64,000 nucleotides of DNA from Carboxylicivirga sp. (lineage in GTDB: Bacteria > Bacteroidota > Bacteroidia > Bacteroidales > Marinilabiliaceae). The stretch covers positions 1 through 64,000 of the forward strand of contig JAOARW010000077.1 in NCBI GenBank assembly GCA_025210475.1, read 5' to 3'. The stretch's first letter is position 1. Every line of letters begins with the position of its first letter. The notes below the pieces were generated by a model. It did no database searches and was not told the origin of the DNA. It saw nothing but the letters and a program-made list of their open reading frames with translations. The translations under genes were made by a program, and so were the position numbers. Positions 53,320 to 61,980 of this stretch are shown here, piece after piece.

Positions 53320-53585
53320 GAGATTGTTTTTTTGTTTGCCACATAAAACCAATGCTTATGCCACACACCATTAATCACTGTCTTACTGCTAGTTGCAAAT
53401 ACATACATTTCGTTCAAACCTTAATAAATCTTCATTATTGAAGAGGATGACTTGCATGTACTTCAGAAATGAAGAATTCGTACCTACAAGGCCAAATCAT
53501 TTAATTACACAACCCTGTATTACTGATACTTAACAAGCTCGGCACCAGCTTTGGTTAATAACTCAAAACTGATAAACATTTAATT

Positions 53586-54314
53586 ATGAAGAGTAGAAAT
53601 CCAAAATCGAGGAATCACTTAAATATTAGAAAAAGTGACCATGTACTGGAAGTGGGTGGCGGCCATAATCCACACCCCCGCGCCAATGTTGTTGTTGATA
53701 AATATGTTGAATCCAACTACCACCGACAGTCCAATTTAAAAGTTTTGAAACATCAGCAATTTATCGAAGCTGACGGCGAAAACCTGCCATTCAAAACCAA
53801 AGAGTTTGATTATGCTATTTCGAGCCATGTACTGGAACATACCAGCGATCCTGCTGCATTTCTAAACGAACAAATGCGGGTCGCAGATCGTGGTTATATT
53901 GAAGTGCCATCGCTTATTGGCGAATATTTGTTCCCCAAAAAGGCTCACCGTTGGTTAATACTTAAACTCGATAATAAATTGATCCTTATGGATAAAGAAA
54001 AGTACTGGTTCGATGGCGGGCCCGATCTGGGTTATTTATTCCTCACCTGGCTGCCCAAAACTTCGATTGCCTATAAACTTTTAATGGATACCAAGGCCGA
54101 TTTTATGACCGTCAGGCATGAGTGGCAAGATAATATTGAGTTTGAAATAAATCCGACAGATGAAAAATACACCCGCTACTTTAAGGGGTATTGGAACGAA
54201 GAAATGGTTCAACACTATTTTCCACATCGCTCCAATCTGCATGAATTTACAGATACCTTAAGATCCTTGGGTAAAATTATCCAACGTTCCATTTTCTCCT
54301 TTGGCAAAGTTTAG
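53586..54314 (+). CDS. SAM-dependent methyltransferase (class I)
   Basis: A 242-residue soluble protein. Motif I reads HVLEVGGGHNPHPRANVVVD, the acidic motif II follows with DGENLPF, and AISSHVLEHTSDP is the usual post-II signature of Methyltransf_11. Among otherwise minus-strand genes of the exopolysaccharide locus it is the only plus-strand one. A role in methylating a sugar or the chain end is plausible. Confidence 0.87.
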   Translation: MKSRNPKSRNHLNIRKSDHVLEVGGGHNPHPRANVVVDKYVESNYHRQSNLKVLKHQQFIEADGENLPFKTKEFDYAISSHVLEHTSDPAAFLNEQMRVADRGYIEVPSLIGEYLFPKKAHRWLILKLDNKLILMDKEKYWFDGGPDLGYLFLTWLPKTSIAYKLLMDTKADFMTVRHEWQDNIEFEINPTDEKYTRYFKGYWNEEMVQHYFPHRSNLHEFTDTLRSLGKIIQRSIFSFGKV

Positions 54315-54362
54315 GCGGATAATATCCTGTGTTAATACTCCAACCATCTCATGGATTATTTC

Positions 54363-54561
54363 AAAAAAGGGTTTCTGAAATACAAAATGCCTCTCAGAAA
54401 TAGAAAAAAGGGTTTCTAAGTAGCAATTTTCCCACTCAGAAACCCTTTTTGGGAGCTCTGAGCTAGAAAAATGGAGCTCTGAATAGGAAATTTGAAGCTA
54501 AAAGCTGGAAATTCTTAGCTCCGAGCTCAAATTTTGTATTTCAAAGTGAGGATTTTGTATT
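54363..54561. repeat. Nested short inverted and direct repeats in a convergent gap
   Basis: The 300-nt gap 54315-54614 is filled with short related words. aaaaagggtttctga (54364-54378) and a 13-bp part of it (54405-54417) both match the complement tcagaaacccttttt (54436-54450). gaaatacaaaat (54377-54388) pairs with attttgtatttc (54531-54542). ggagctctga occurs twice (54452-54461, 54473-54482), with further gagctc copies at about 54523. The 54405-54450 hairpin with its T-run can end transcription from both sides. Confidence 0.75.
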
Positions 54562-54614
54562 AAAGAGCTAGGATAGCATATATCAGAAAGCCGAGGCTAC
54601 CTAATAAAAAGTGA

Positions 54615-56063
54615 TCAATCTATATTTTCCAAAACGATTTCATAATCTTTCTCCCAGCCCCTCATCATAAATATAAAAGCCATGCTCATATAAACAATCA
54701 GTCCGTTGGGCATTTGCCCCAAAGCACCGCTGCCGTAGGATGCCGCCATAATACCAAACATGCCCGATAGCAGGGCGATGGCCTTGTATTTGTATCGCTC
54801 ATTTTTACATTGAACCATGCAGTAATAGCTGCCATAACCGAGTATGTATAATAATATCATAAGGTGCAGGCTGAGTCCCACAATGCCTTGCTCGGCCCAA
54901 ATTTGTACATACCAGCTATCGGTTGGCGTATTCGCCAGGAAAGTTCCCGGAGAGAAACGCAGTCCCCAATTGCCTGCCGAGCCAATTCCGCCGCCAAAGG
55001 GTTTGTCGGCCAGGTAGGCTTTTAGTTTTTGCTGGTTTTCGAACCGAACCACCAGTGAGGGATTATCCGGGTCGAGGCCGGTACGAAAACGCCTGATCTC
55101 GTAAACACTATTTCCGATGGTGGTAAACTTTAAAAAGCCAAAAACACCCACCATAATAACTACGCCTGCCACCATCACTTTAAACTTTTTGGCCAGAACA
55201 CTGTACCATGCCAATCCGGCAAAAGGTACAGCCAAGGCGCCACGCGTACCGGAGATTATCATGCCATAAAAAGCCATTGCTGCTACAAAGAGCCAGAAAT
55301 ATCGTTTTTTAGATGTGGTGTGCAAAAAGAGCAATCCAAAAACTACACCGGAGTAGCCCATTGAGCCTCCATAGGTAGCGGCATCGGTAAAAAAAGAAAA
55401 AATACGCAGGCCACCCGGCAACAGATGAGTCTTTCCGCCTATTGTAGCCAGCCAGTGATTTTCCCAAGGATCGGGACCCAACGTTTGTTGCATTACCCCC
55501 TTAAGCACACCAGCCAAGGTAAACCAGGCCCACCAAGTAAGCATCTTATCCAGATGCCTCTCTGTATTAAAAACAATAAAAGTGAGTGGTACAATTAAAA
55601 ACATGTATAAGGAAACGCCACGCATGGCATAAAACCAGGCAATTTTACTGCTGGCCTCCGGGTTGACGAATTGAAGTAGAGCATAGGCATACCAAAGAAT
55701 GGCCACCAGGGTTAATCCGTTCCATGCTTTTCGCCAGTGCACTTTGTGATTAAACTGGCTGAATATAACCGACAGCCATGTAATTACCAGCAAGCCATCA
55801 ACCGATAAACCCAAGGGACCGGGCAGGTAACGCGACACGCCCATGGCAAAATAATTACTAATGAACACCAGCAATAAGCCGTTGGCCGGCTTATAAAATA
55901 CCCACACTAAAACAGACAAAACAAAAGGAAGCATCAGCAATACAAATCCCAATTGAATTTGCTCCGTTGCAAACAACAGAAGTGATGCCCCCAGGATGAG
56001 CGTTAATAAAAAGATGATAACTACCTTTATTTTGTACGGTGCTGAAATTGGGGACGTATCCAT
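54615..56063 (-). CDS. O-antigen ligase-family membrane protein
   Basis: A 482-residue inner-membrane protein with about twelve hydrophobic helices and a large extracytoplasmic loop around residues 300-375. Its GGSMGYSGVVFGLLFLHT and IISGTRGALAVPFAGLAW helices and the loop GLDPDNPSLVVRFENQ...LADKPFGGGIGSAG match the Wzy_C/O-antigen-ligase pattern. It may polymerise or ligate the second polysaccharide. The frame overlaps the flippase gene by 37 nt, which is long but has no shorter in-frame ATG nearby. Confidence 0.88.
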   Translation of the reverse strand: MDTSPISAPYKIKVVIIFLLTLILGASLLLFATEQIQLGFVLLMLPFVLSVLVWVFYKPANGLLLVFISNYFAMGVSRYLPGPLGLSVDGLLVITWLSVIFSQFNHKVHWRKAWNGLTLVAILWYAYALLQFVNPEASSKIAWFYAMRGVSLYMFLIVPLTFIVFNTERHLDKMLTWWAWFTLAGVLKGVMQQTLGPDPWENHWLATIGGKTHLLPGGLRIFSFFTDAATYGGSMGYSGVVFGLLFLHTTSKKRYFWLFVAAMAFYGMIISGTRGALAVPFAGLAWYSVLAKKFKVMVAGVVIMVGVFGFLKFTTIGNSVYEIRRFRTGLDPDNPSLVVRFENQQKLKAYLADKPFGGGIGSAGNWGLRFSPGTFLANTPTDSWYVQIWAEQGIVGLSLHLMILLYILGYGSYYCMVQCKNERYKYKAIALLSGMFGIMAASYGSGALGQMPNGLIVYMSMAFIFMMRGWEKDYEIVLENID

Positions 56064-57388
56064 TGCATTAACTGTCTGATATTATATAAACTATAAGCCT
56101 CGGAATTGTTTAAAACCTGCTGATCTTTATGCATGGAGCGTTTGACATATTTCCATCCGATAATTAAACCAATGAGTGTAAAAAGCAAGGTTGCCAGCAC
56201 AACCAAAGCCAGTGACTTAAAAGCAAAAACAGCCAGCACATCAAATAGAATATTGAAAGCCAGCATTAAAAATATCTTGTAAAAATTAAGGCGGGCTTTA
56301 TTCATCGCAAAAAGAGCGACCCCGGTAAAACGATCGGCCGGCAAAAACAATATGTAAACACTGATGATCCAAAGCATGGTTTTCTGTAGCTCTATCTGTT
56401 GGGCATAATGGTTACCTCCCATCAGGTTTAACAGTTGTTCAGGAAATAAAATAAACACAGCCGAAACAGGAATAAAAAGCAGTGTACCGATAAGAATATA
56501 GGTGCTGAGGTATTTAAAAAAATCCTCAGTTTTTTCTTTTAGGGCGAGAGATAACTTTGGATAGGCCGTGGATGCTAAACTTCGCAAAACCACCTCAATC
56601 ATTTCAACAAATTTAAAGGGGATGGCATAAACAGCTACTGCTTCAACACCCATAAAAGGCGCCAAACCGATAATGAGCGTGTCGGAACTTTTAAGCAAGT
56701 TACTGCCAACATAGCTGGCGGTTGAATACTTACCAAAACTTAATATTTCCTTTCTGTTGTTTCGATCGCCTTGCCATATAAAACGAGCACCATCCCATTG
56801 TCGCACCATGGCAATCAGGCTGGTGAACAAATTAGCTCCGGCATATATTAGCACCAGTTCATAAAGTAAAACTTCTCCCCTCAAAAAAATGAATAAACAC
56901 AGAAGAAGCATAATGAATCCGGCATTTAACAATTTTAAAAGCGATAAACGTAAAAAATCAGACTGCCCCTGCAATGCAATGCTCGCCTGGTAATAGGGAA
57001 TGTTGCAAAGCGCCAGCAAAGGGTAAAAAAGAAATACATAACTAAACTCGTTGGCAGGCAAAAGGGCATAGAGCGATAAAAAGATCAGCACTGACAAAAG
57101 GCTGGTCAGCAAACTTAATTGATAGGAAGCGCCCATGGCTTTTTCTCTGTCGTTCTGATTGCCCAGTGATATTAAACGAATGGTGGCCGTACCCGTTAAT
57201 CCCAAACGAAACATGTCCATTAAAGTGGCCACCGTAATAAACACCACCCATTTACCAAAGCTTTGCGAATCCATTACCCGTACCAATATCAGGAAGGTTG
57301 CAAAACCCAATCCGGCCTGAAAAGCATTACCGGCCAATGAATAAAGATTATTACTAATGGTTTTATTTCTAAAAAATGATATTGCCAT
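56027..57388 (-). CDS. wzx: Wzx-type flippase of the second polysaccharide locus
   Basis: A 453-residue membrane protein with about twelve to fourteen helices. The first, NLYSLAGNAFQAGLGFATFLILVRVMDSQSFG, is the usual start of polysaccharide-transporter (MOP) proteins. The gene sits directly between the co-polymerase and the ligase-like gene. It would carry the lipid-linked repeat unit across the inner membrane. Confidence 0.9.
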   Translation of the reverse strand: MAISFFRNKTISNNLYSLAGNAFQAGLGFATFLILVRVMDSQSFGKWVVFITVATLMDMFRLGLTGTATIRLISLGNQNDREKAMGASYQLSLLTSLLSVLIFLSLYALLPANEFSYVFLFYPLLALCNIPYYQASIALQGQSDFLRLSLLKLLNAGFIMLLLCLFIFLRGEVLLYELVLIYAGANLFTSLIAMVRQWDGARFIWQGDRNNRKEILSFGKYSTASYVGSNLLKSSDTLIIGLAPFMGVEAVAVYAIPFKFVEMIEVVLRSLASTAYPKLSLALKEKTEDFFKYLSTYILIGTLLFIPVSAVFILFPEQLLNLMGGNHYAQQIELQKTMLWIISVYILFLPADRFTGVALFAMNKARLNFYKIFLMLAFNILFDVLAVFAFKSLALVVLATLLFTLIGLIIGWKYVKRSMHKDQQVLNNSEAYSLYNIRQLMQWIRPQFQHRTK

Positions 57389-57392
57389 AATC

Positions 57393-59525
57393 TTATCTTT
57401 TAACTACAATTCGCTTTACAAATCGACGCAACTTAGAGCGCGACTTGGGTATTTCGCCTATCAACTCTTCCATATTCTCGGCGAGCGTATGGTTTAATAT
57501 GGCTGAAGCTTTTATTTGTGTTTGTTCTTCAAACTGCTTCCGATTAAAATCATCGGCTTTCGACCAATTGCGGGATGCCTCAACAACCACGTAATTCAGT
57601 TGAGCTGATTGAAGCAACACTGGATTGGAAAAAAACTGCTGGTCTGCCAGGGCCGGTACCTCAACAAGAACAAGGTCGTAATTTTCAAATCCATCAATTA
57701 TCGTCCTGTAATCCGATGCTAGCAGTTTTTCCTTTGGCAATTGGCCCTCCTGATCACCAAAAGATAGACTTATGAGCTTGTGATTGAATTCCAACAAGGC
57801 TTTACTCAACTGATCAATGGCGTAACTTTTTCCTTCCTTTTCCTGATGACTAAATATCTGAACAATGAGTGGTTCATCAGAGTCGGATGTTATCACCTTC
57901 GAATTAATGCGATCAATCAGCGTTTTTAATCCTTTACCAAACAACAAGTCCCAATCCTGTTTTTGTTTCGTTTGCCTTGGCAAAACCCCGGCTAATGGGT
58001 AAACATTCAGCTTTTCGAATCGCGATGGTGTTTTTATGGTATTATCCAATAACTCGATACCAAATATGCCCAGCAGGGTAAACAAGAAGGTAAATACTGC
58101 CATCACAAGTACCAGTAATTTCCGCTTGGTTGGTTCGGCGTCGATGGGCAGAAAGGGCTTATCCAAAACCTTCATATTGGCCATCAATTCTTCGTTTTGT
58201 TGCTTGAGCCGGGCCAACCCCAGGTGGTGCAATATTTCGAGGTACGACTGTTCTTTTACTTCAATTTCGCGCTCAATTCGTTTCAATGAGGCACCCAACG
58301 GGGCAAATTGATTGAATAATTTTTCAAATTCCTTCCTTTTAGTTTCCATAGCCAGCAGACGGGCTTTGGCACTTTCATAATTAATCACGGTCTGCAACCA
58401 GTTATCGAGCAAATGATCGATGGCAATTCCATCACTTCGCCTCTCGTAGAAATACAGCGAATCCAGCTTATGGCGCAATTGATTCTCCAGCTCTATTTTA
58501 TTGGAAAGTAAATCGGTTTTCTGAGCGCTTAACTCTTCCGACAAGTTGGTTCTTATTTCCAGCGAAGCAATATCCTGATTAACCACAATAAGCAATTCGC
58601 GCAACTCAATTATTTCTTTATTCTTCAGGTTGATGTTGTAGCGCGACTGCGTTTCATCCTCCAATCTGGCTAAAATGGCTTCGGCTGCTTCAAACTCCAT
58701 CACAATATCCTGTAGCTTAATTTCGATCTTTTCCTGCTGCGACGAAATGTGCTTGGTCTGCTCGTAATAATTAATGATCTGGTTGTCTTTGTTAAAACTT
58801 AGCAGGCGATCTTCGGCATTGTTTAATTCGGCCGATGCCTTTCTCAATTGTTGCTCAAAATAGGCAATCACCGAACTGGCCTGGTTAACCTTCAGCTGAC
58901 TGTATTCATCCAGAAACACGCAAATCAGGATGTCGAGGGTATGATAAGCAAGCGCCGGATCATCCGTCTGGTACGATAACTCGATGATATCACTACCATC
59001 CACCTGCCTGGTTTTTAACGACGATATAGCCTTGTAACTGTAATGCGGATGATCAAAATTGATTAGACCATATAAGTAATTTGATTTATCCTGGGCCATA
59101 AATGTCCGTAAATTCTTGTAGGTGGCTTCCTGATCATTAAAAACAACCAGTTTCTTAATTGCTTCCGGAATACTCTGATTCAACTCATCCAAAGCTGCAT
59201 TGGATATTACCGAGGCATTGGCACTATCGAGCATTAAGTGCAGGGTTAATAACCTTAAGGATGTTTCTTCAATTACCTTGCGCGAGTTAATAATGGTTAT
59301 CAGGTTATTGTAAGCTGTTTTAGAAGCAAAAAAATCCACCCGGTTATTACCCAGATTATCCAATGACGAACCTGAAGTTATTGCTGTAAACAAGGTGGCT
59401 TTTGTTGAATAGGTTTTTGCCTGCTTACCTGTAGCAAAATACATAATCAGTCCCATAATAATGGGCAAAGTAATTAACCACTTGAGCTGTTTGCGTATAA
59501 TATTTATAAACTCGTAAATATTCAT
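57393..59525 (-). CDS. Wzz/GumC-type co-polymerase with degenerate kinase-like domain
   Basis: A 710-residue inner-membrane protein. A membrane helix (about 15-30) is followed by a periplasmic domain with long coiled coils (about 190-450), the second membrane helix (about 470-495), and a C-terminal cytoplasmic domain of about 200 residues. The last part resembles BY-kinases (DEPLIVQIFSHQEKEGKSYAIDQLSKAL), but the P-loop lacks the first glycines (HQEKEGKS), and no C-terminal tyrosine cluster is seen (the end is basic, FVKRIVVKR). It would control chain length and export, perhaps without phosphorylation. Confidence 0.88.
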   Translation of the reverse strand: MNIYEFINIIRKQLKWLITLPIIMGLIMYFATGKQAKTYSTKATLFTAITSGSSLDNLGNNRVDFFASKTAYNNLITIINSRKVIEETSLRLLTLHLMLDSANASVISNAALDELNQSIPEAIKKLVVFNDQEATYKNLRTFMAQDKSNYLYGLINFDHPHYSYKAISSLKTRQVDGSDIIELSYQTDDPALAYHTLDILICVFLDEYSQLKVNQASSVIAYFEQQLRKASAELNNAEDRLLSFNKDNQIINYYEQTKHISSQQEKIEIKLQDIVMEFEAAEAILARLEDETQSRYNINLKNKEIIELRELLIVVNQDIASLEIRTNLSEELSAQKTDLLSNKIELENQLRHKLDSLYFYERRSDGIAIDHLLDNWLQTVINYESAKARLLAMETKRKEFEKLFNQFAPLGASLKRIEREIEVKEQSYLEILHHLGLARLKQQNEELMANMKVLDKPFLPIDAEPTKRKLLVLVMAVFTFLFTLLGIFGIELLDNTIKTPSRFEKLNVYPLAGVLPRQTKQKQDWDLLFGKGLKTLIDRINSKVITSDSDEPLIVQIFSHQEKEGKSYAIDQLSKALLEFNHKLISLSFGDQEGQLPKEKLLASDYRTIIDGFENYDLVLVEVPALADQQFFSNPVLLQSAQLNYVVVEASRNWSKADDFNRKQFEEQTQIKASAILNHTLAENMEELIGEIPKSRSKLRRFVKRIVVKR

Positions 59526-59526
59526 C

Positions 59527-60252
59527 TTATTCCGATAATTGATTAAAATTCAAACCGGTAATACTCTCCAGTTTTTTATATTCCGACATAAAGGTGTGTT
59601 TGGCCTTCAGGTAGTCGTTTTTTGCTTTTCCGGTTGTGGATGCCAGCAAAGCAAAATCATCCAGATCGGTACGTCCGTTAAGTAAATCTTTTTGAGCCTT
59701 TTGGTAACTTATTTCGAGTGTTTGATAAATCTCCAGATAAGCATACATGCTTTCTTCCAGGAATTTTAACGAGTAATACAATTCGATAATAATGTGCCGT
59801 ATTTGCTTCTCGGTATCCTCAAGCTGATGCTGAGCTTTTTGAATGGCCAGCTTGCGTTTCTTCAGTTCTCGTCCGCGATTCGTTAAGGCTGAAATAGGCA
59901 GCTTTAAGCCCACCCCTGCATAATAAGCCGTTTGTTCATTTCTGTTTAAAGCACCTGTTGTAACCTGACTATCTCCTGTACTGCTTTGAATAAACAAATT
60001 ATCATACATCCCATAATTGGCAGCACCCTCAAGATATAAATAGTTCATCCAGTTTCGCTTTTCAATTTGCAAATCTTTCTCAACCATTTCGTTTTGGCTG
60101 ATCTGTTCCTTAACAAGCGCCGAATTAGCAATTGCCTGTTGGATCACATACTCCAACGAAGGTAGCTTTGATATTGGCGCTTTCACTTTATCACTGGCCA
60201 CATTCGTTTGTAAGCAGATAAAAATGATTGATATGATAGATAATGCTTTCAT
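59527..60252 (-). CDS. Short TolC-family outer-membrane protein
   Basis: The start is placed at the ATG at 60252, where a signal peptide begins (MKALSIISIIFICLQTNVASD; 241 residues). The mature part shows the helical pattern of outer-membrane efflux proteins (VIQQAIANSALVKEQISQNEMVEKDLQIEKRNW, then a strand region LYLEGAANYGMYDN, then RGRELKKRKLAIQKAQHQLEDTEKQI). TolC proteins normally have two such repeats and more than 400 residues; this one holds about half. It may form the export channel as an oligomer. No SLBB Wza is present in this locus. Confidence 0.82.
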   Translation of the reverse strand: MKALSIISIIFICLQTNVASDKVKAPISKLPSLEYVIQQAIANSALVKEQISQNEMVEKDLQIEKRNWMNYLYLEGAANYGMYDNLFIQSSTGDSQVTTGALNRNEQTAYYAGVGLKLPISALTNRGRELKKRKLAIQKAQHQLEDTEKQIRHIIIELYYSLKFLEESMYAYLEIYQTLEISYQKAQKDLLNGRTDLDDFALLASTTGKAKNDYLKAKHTFMSEYKKLESITGLNFNQLSE

Positions 60253-60308
60253 CAGTTTAAATTTAATTTCATTTGTCACTTTACTATTTCACAAAAACGA
60301 ACACATGT

Positions 60309-61427
60309 TTAGACATCCTCACGCTGAAGCATGGCCGGTAAAGTTTTTAAAATGATGAGCATATCATCTAAGAAGTTAAAATGCTGGGCATACTGAATAT
60401 CGAGTAGCTTTCGTTCTTCAGAAGACATATTAGTACTTTTGGCCCGCTGGGTGACCTGCCAAAGACCTGTTAAACCGGCTGGAGCCAAAAATCGCTCGCT
60501 CCATATATCGGTGGTTAACTTCTCGGCCTCGTATAAAGGTAAAGGACGGTTACCAACAATGGACATATCGCCTTTAAGTACGTTAAGCAATTGCGGTAAT
60601 TCATCAATACTGGTATTTCGGATAATTCGTCCCACTTTAGTGATGCGAGGATCATTCTTCAGCTTAAAAAAAGCCCGCTCTTCTTCTGCACTCTTTTTAG
60701 TTAGGTAATCCGCTTCCTTTACCAGGCCATCATCCTGAATCAATAAAGTACTGTTTGAACTATCAACCTCCAGATAAATTTGCACTTCTTTCGATTCCGA
60801 TTTGTATTGCCCTTCTTTCATTAATTCGCGTACGCGCTTGTCGGCATCGGGGTACATCGATCTAAACTTATAAAAGTCAAATACTTTATAAGCAGCTCCA
60901 ACACGTTTGGAACTGTAAAAAACAGGGCCTTTTGACTCTAAACGAATAAACAAAGCTGTTAAAGCAAAAACCGGCGATAAGAATATCAATGCCAGGCTGG
61001 CAAATACAATATCGAAAACCCTCTTCCAGATGGGTAACCTAAGGGCTTTATCACTTGCAAATTGCCCCCGTTTCAAACTCGACTTATTCTCAAGCAGAAA
61101 ACATATACGACCTTCGATTCTACTTAATGCGGAATGGAAGTCAAACGCTTCTAGTATTTCATACTTAAGATACTCTTGTAAATGTTGTTTATTACCAAGA
61201 ATAACTAATTCAGTATTTGTATTTAAAATTGCCAGCTTGGCTTTTTGAATCATGAATACTTGCCGGGCATAGTTACCATCCAATTGAAGAAAAAGACATT
61301 GCGTATCCTTTTGCACCCTGAATCGATCATAGATCGAACCACGTTCTGACAAATCGAAAATTTTGCTTTCTGATAGTCGCTTATATACCGCTGCATTATT
61401 ACCGTAATATTTAATTTTGATCTTCAT
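60309..61427 (-). CDS. Polyprenyl-phosphate sugar-1-phosphate transferase with soluble N-terminal domain
   Basis: A 372-residue protein. The C-terminal 230 residues are a bacterial sugar transferase domain with one membrane helix (about 137-158, after LRLPIWKRVFDIVFAS), the FDFYKFRSM motif, and the DELPQLLNVLKGDMSIVGNRPLPLYE catalytic block. The first 130 residues are soluble, unlike WcaJ with its four N-terminal helices, and are not recognised. The enzyme would start repeat-unit synthesis on undecaprenyl phosphate. A response-regulator gene precedes it. Confidence 0.88.
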   Translation of the reverse strand: MKIKIKYYGNNAAVYKRLSESKIFDLSERGSIYDRFRVQKDTQCLFLQLDGNYARQVFMIQKAKLAILNTNTELVILGNKQHLQEYLKYEILEAFDFHSALSRIEGRICFLLENKSSLKRGQFASDKALRLPIWKRVFDIVFASLALIFLSPVFALTALFIRLESKGPVFYSSKRVGAAYKVFDFYKFRSMYPDADKRVRELMKEGQYKSESKEVQIYLEVDSSNSTLLIQDDGLVKEADYLTKKSAEEERAFFKLKNDPRITKVGRIIRNTSIDELPQLLNVLKGDMSIVGNRPLPLYEAEKLTTDIWSERFLAPAGLTGLWQVTQRAKSTNMSSEERKLLDIQYAQHFNFLDDMLIILKTLPAMLQREDV

Positions 61428-61477
61428 AGCTTTGATTTTTTGAATTTCACTTTGTGTTAAAGTGGAATGAAAAACGC

Positions 61478-61849
61478 TTATCCGGCATCCAATAATTTGT
61501 GAATCCGCACTTTTAACTCTTCCGGATTAAACGGTTTTTCCAAATATTCCGAGGCACCGGATTTTAGTAACTCAACCTTTTGCTTGCTCTCGTTAATGCT
61601 CGATAAAACAATGACGGGGATGTATTTAAAAATGTCACTGGAAGCCAATTGATTAATGAACTTCTCGCCGTTAACTACAGGCATCATTAAATCACTCACA
61701 ATCAAATCGGGGAAATAACCGTTTTGCAACAATCCCAAGGCTTCTAAACCATTTGAAGCCGTTGATACGTCATACCTACTCTGAAGGATAATCTTAACAA
61801 GTGTTCTGAACTCTTGCTTATCATCAACTAGTAATATTCTCTTTTTCAT
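61478..61849 (-). CDS. Single-domain response regulator (CheY-like)
   Basis: A 123-residue receiver domain without output domain. The acidic pocket is Asp9/Asp10, the phospho-acceptor Asp53 (in LIVSDLMMP), the Ser/Thr at 83-84 and the conserved lysine Lys105 (EKPF). It lies 50 nt ahead of the sugar transferase gene in the exopolysaccharide operon, so a phospho-signal may control the export machinery or another partner protein. The kinase is not in the window. Confidence 0.93.
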   Translation of the reverse strand: MKKRILLVDDKQEFRTLVKIILQSRYDVSTASNGLEALGLLQNGYFPDLIVSDLMMPVVNGEKFINQLASSDIFKYIPVIVLSSINESKQKVELLKSGASEYLEKPFNPEELKVRIHKLLDAG

Positions 61850-61980
61850 CGGTGTAAATTTTAAATTCGATTAATTAATTCTGGTGTTATGTACTTCATG
61901 ATAAGATCAGTTGGTATATCTTTTTCCCATTCTCATCACCATTGCAGAAAAAGATATACCCGTAATCTGATCATCAAATA

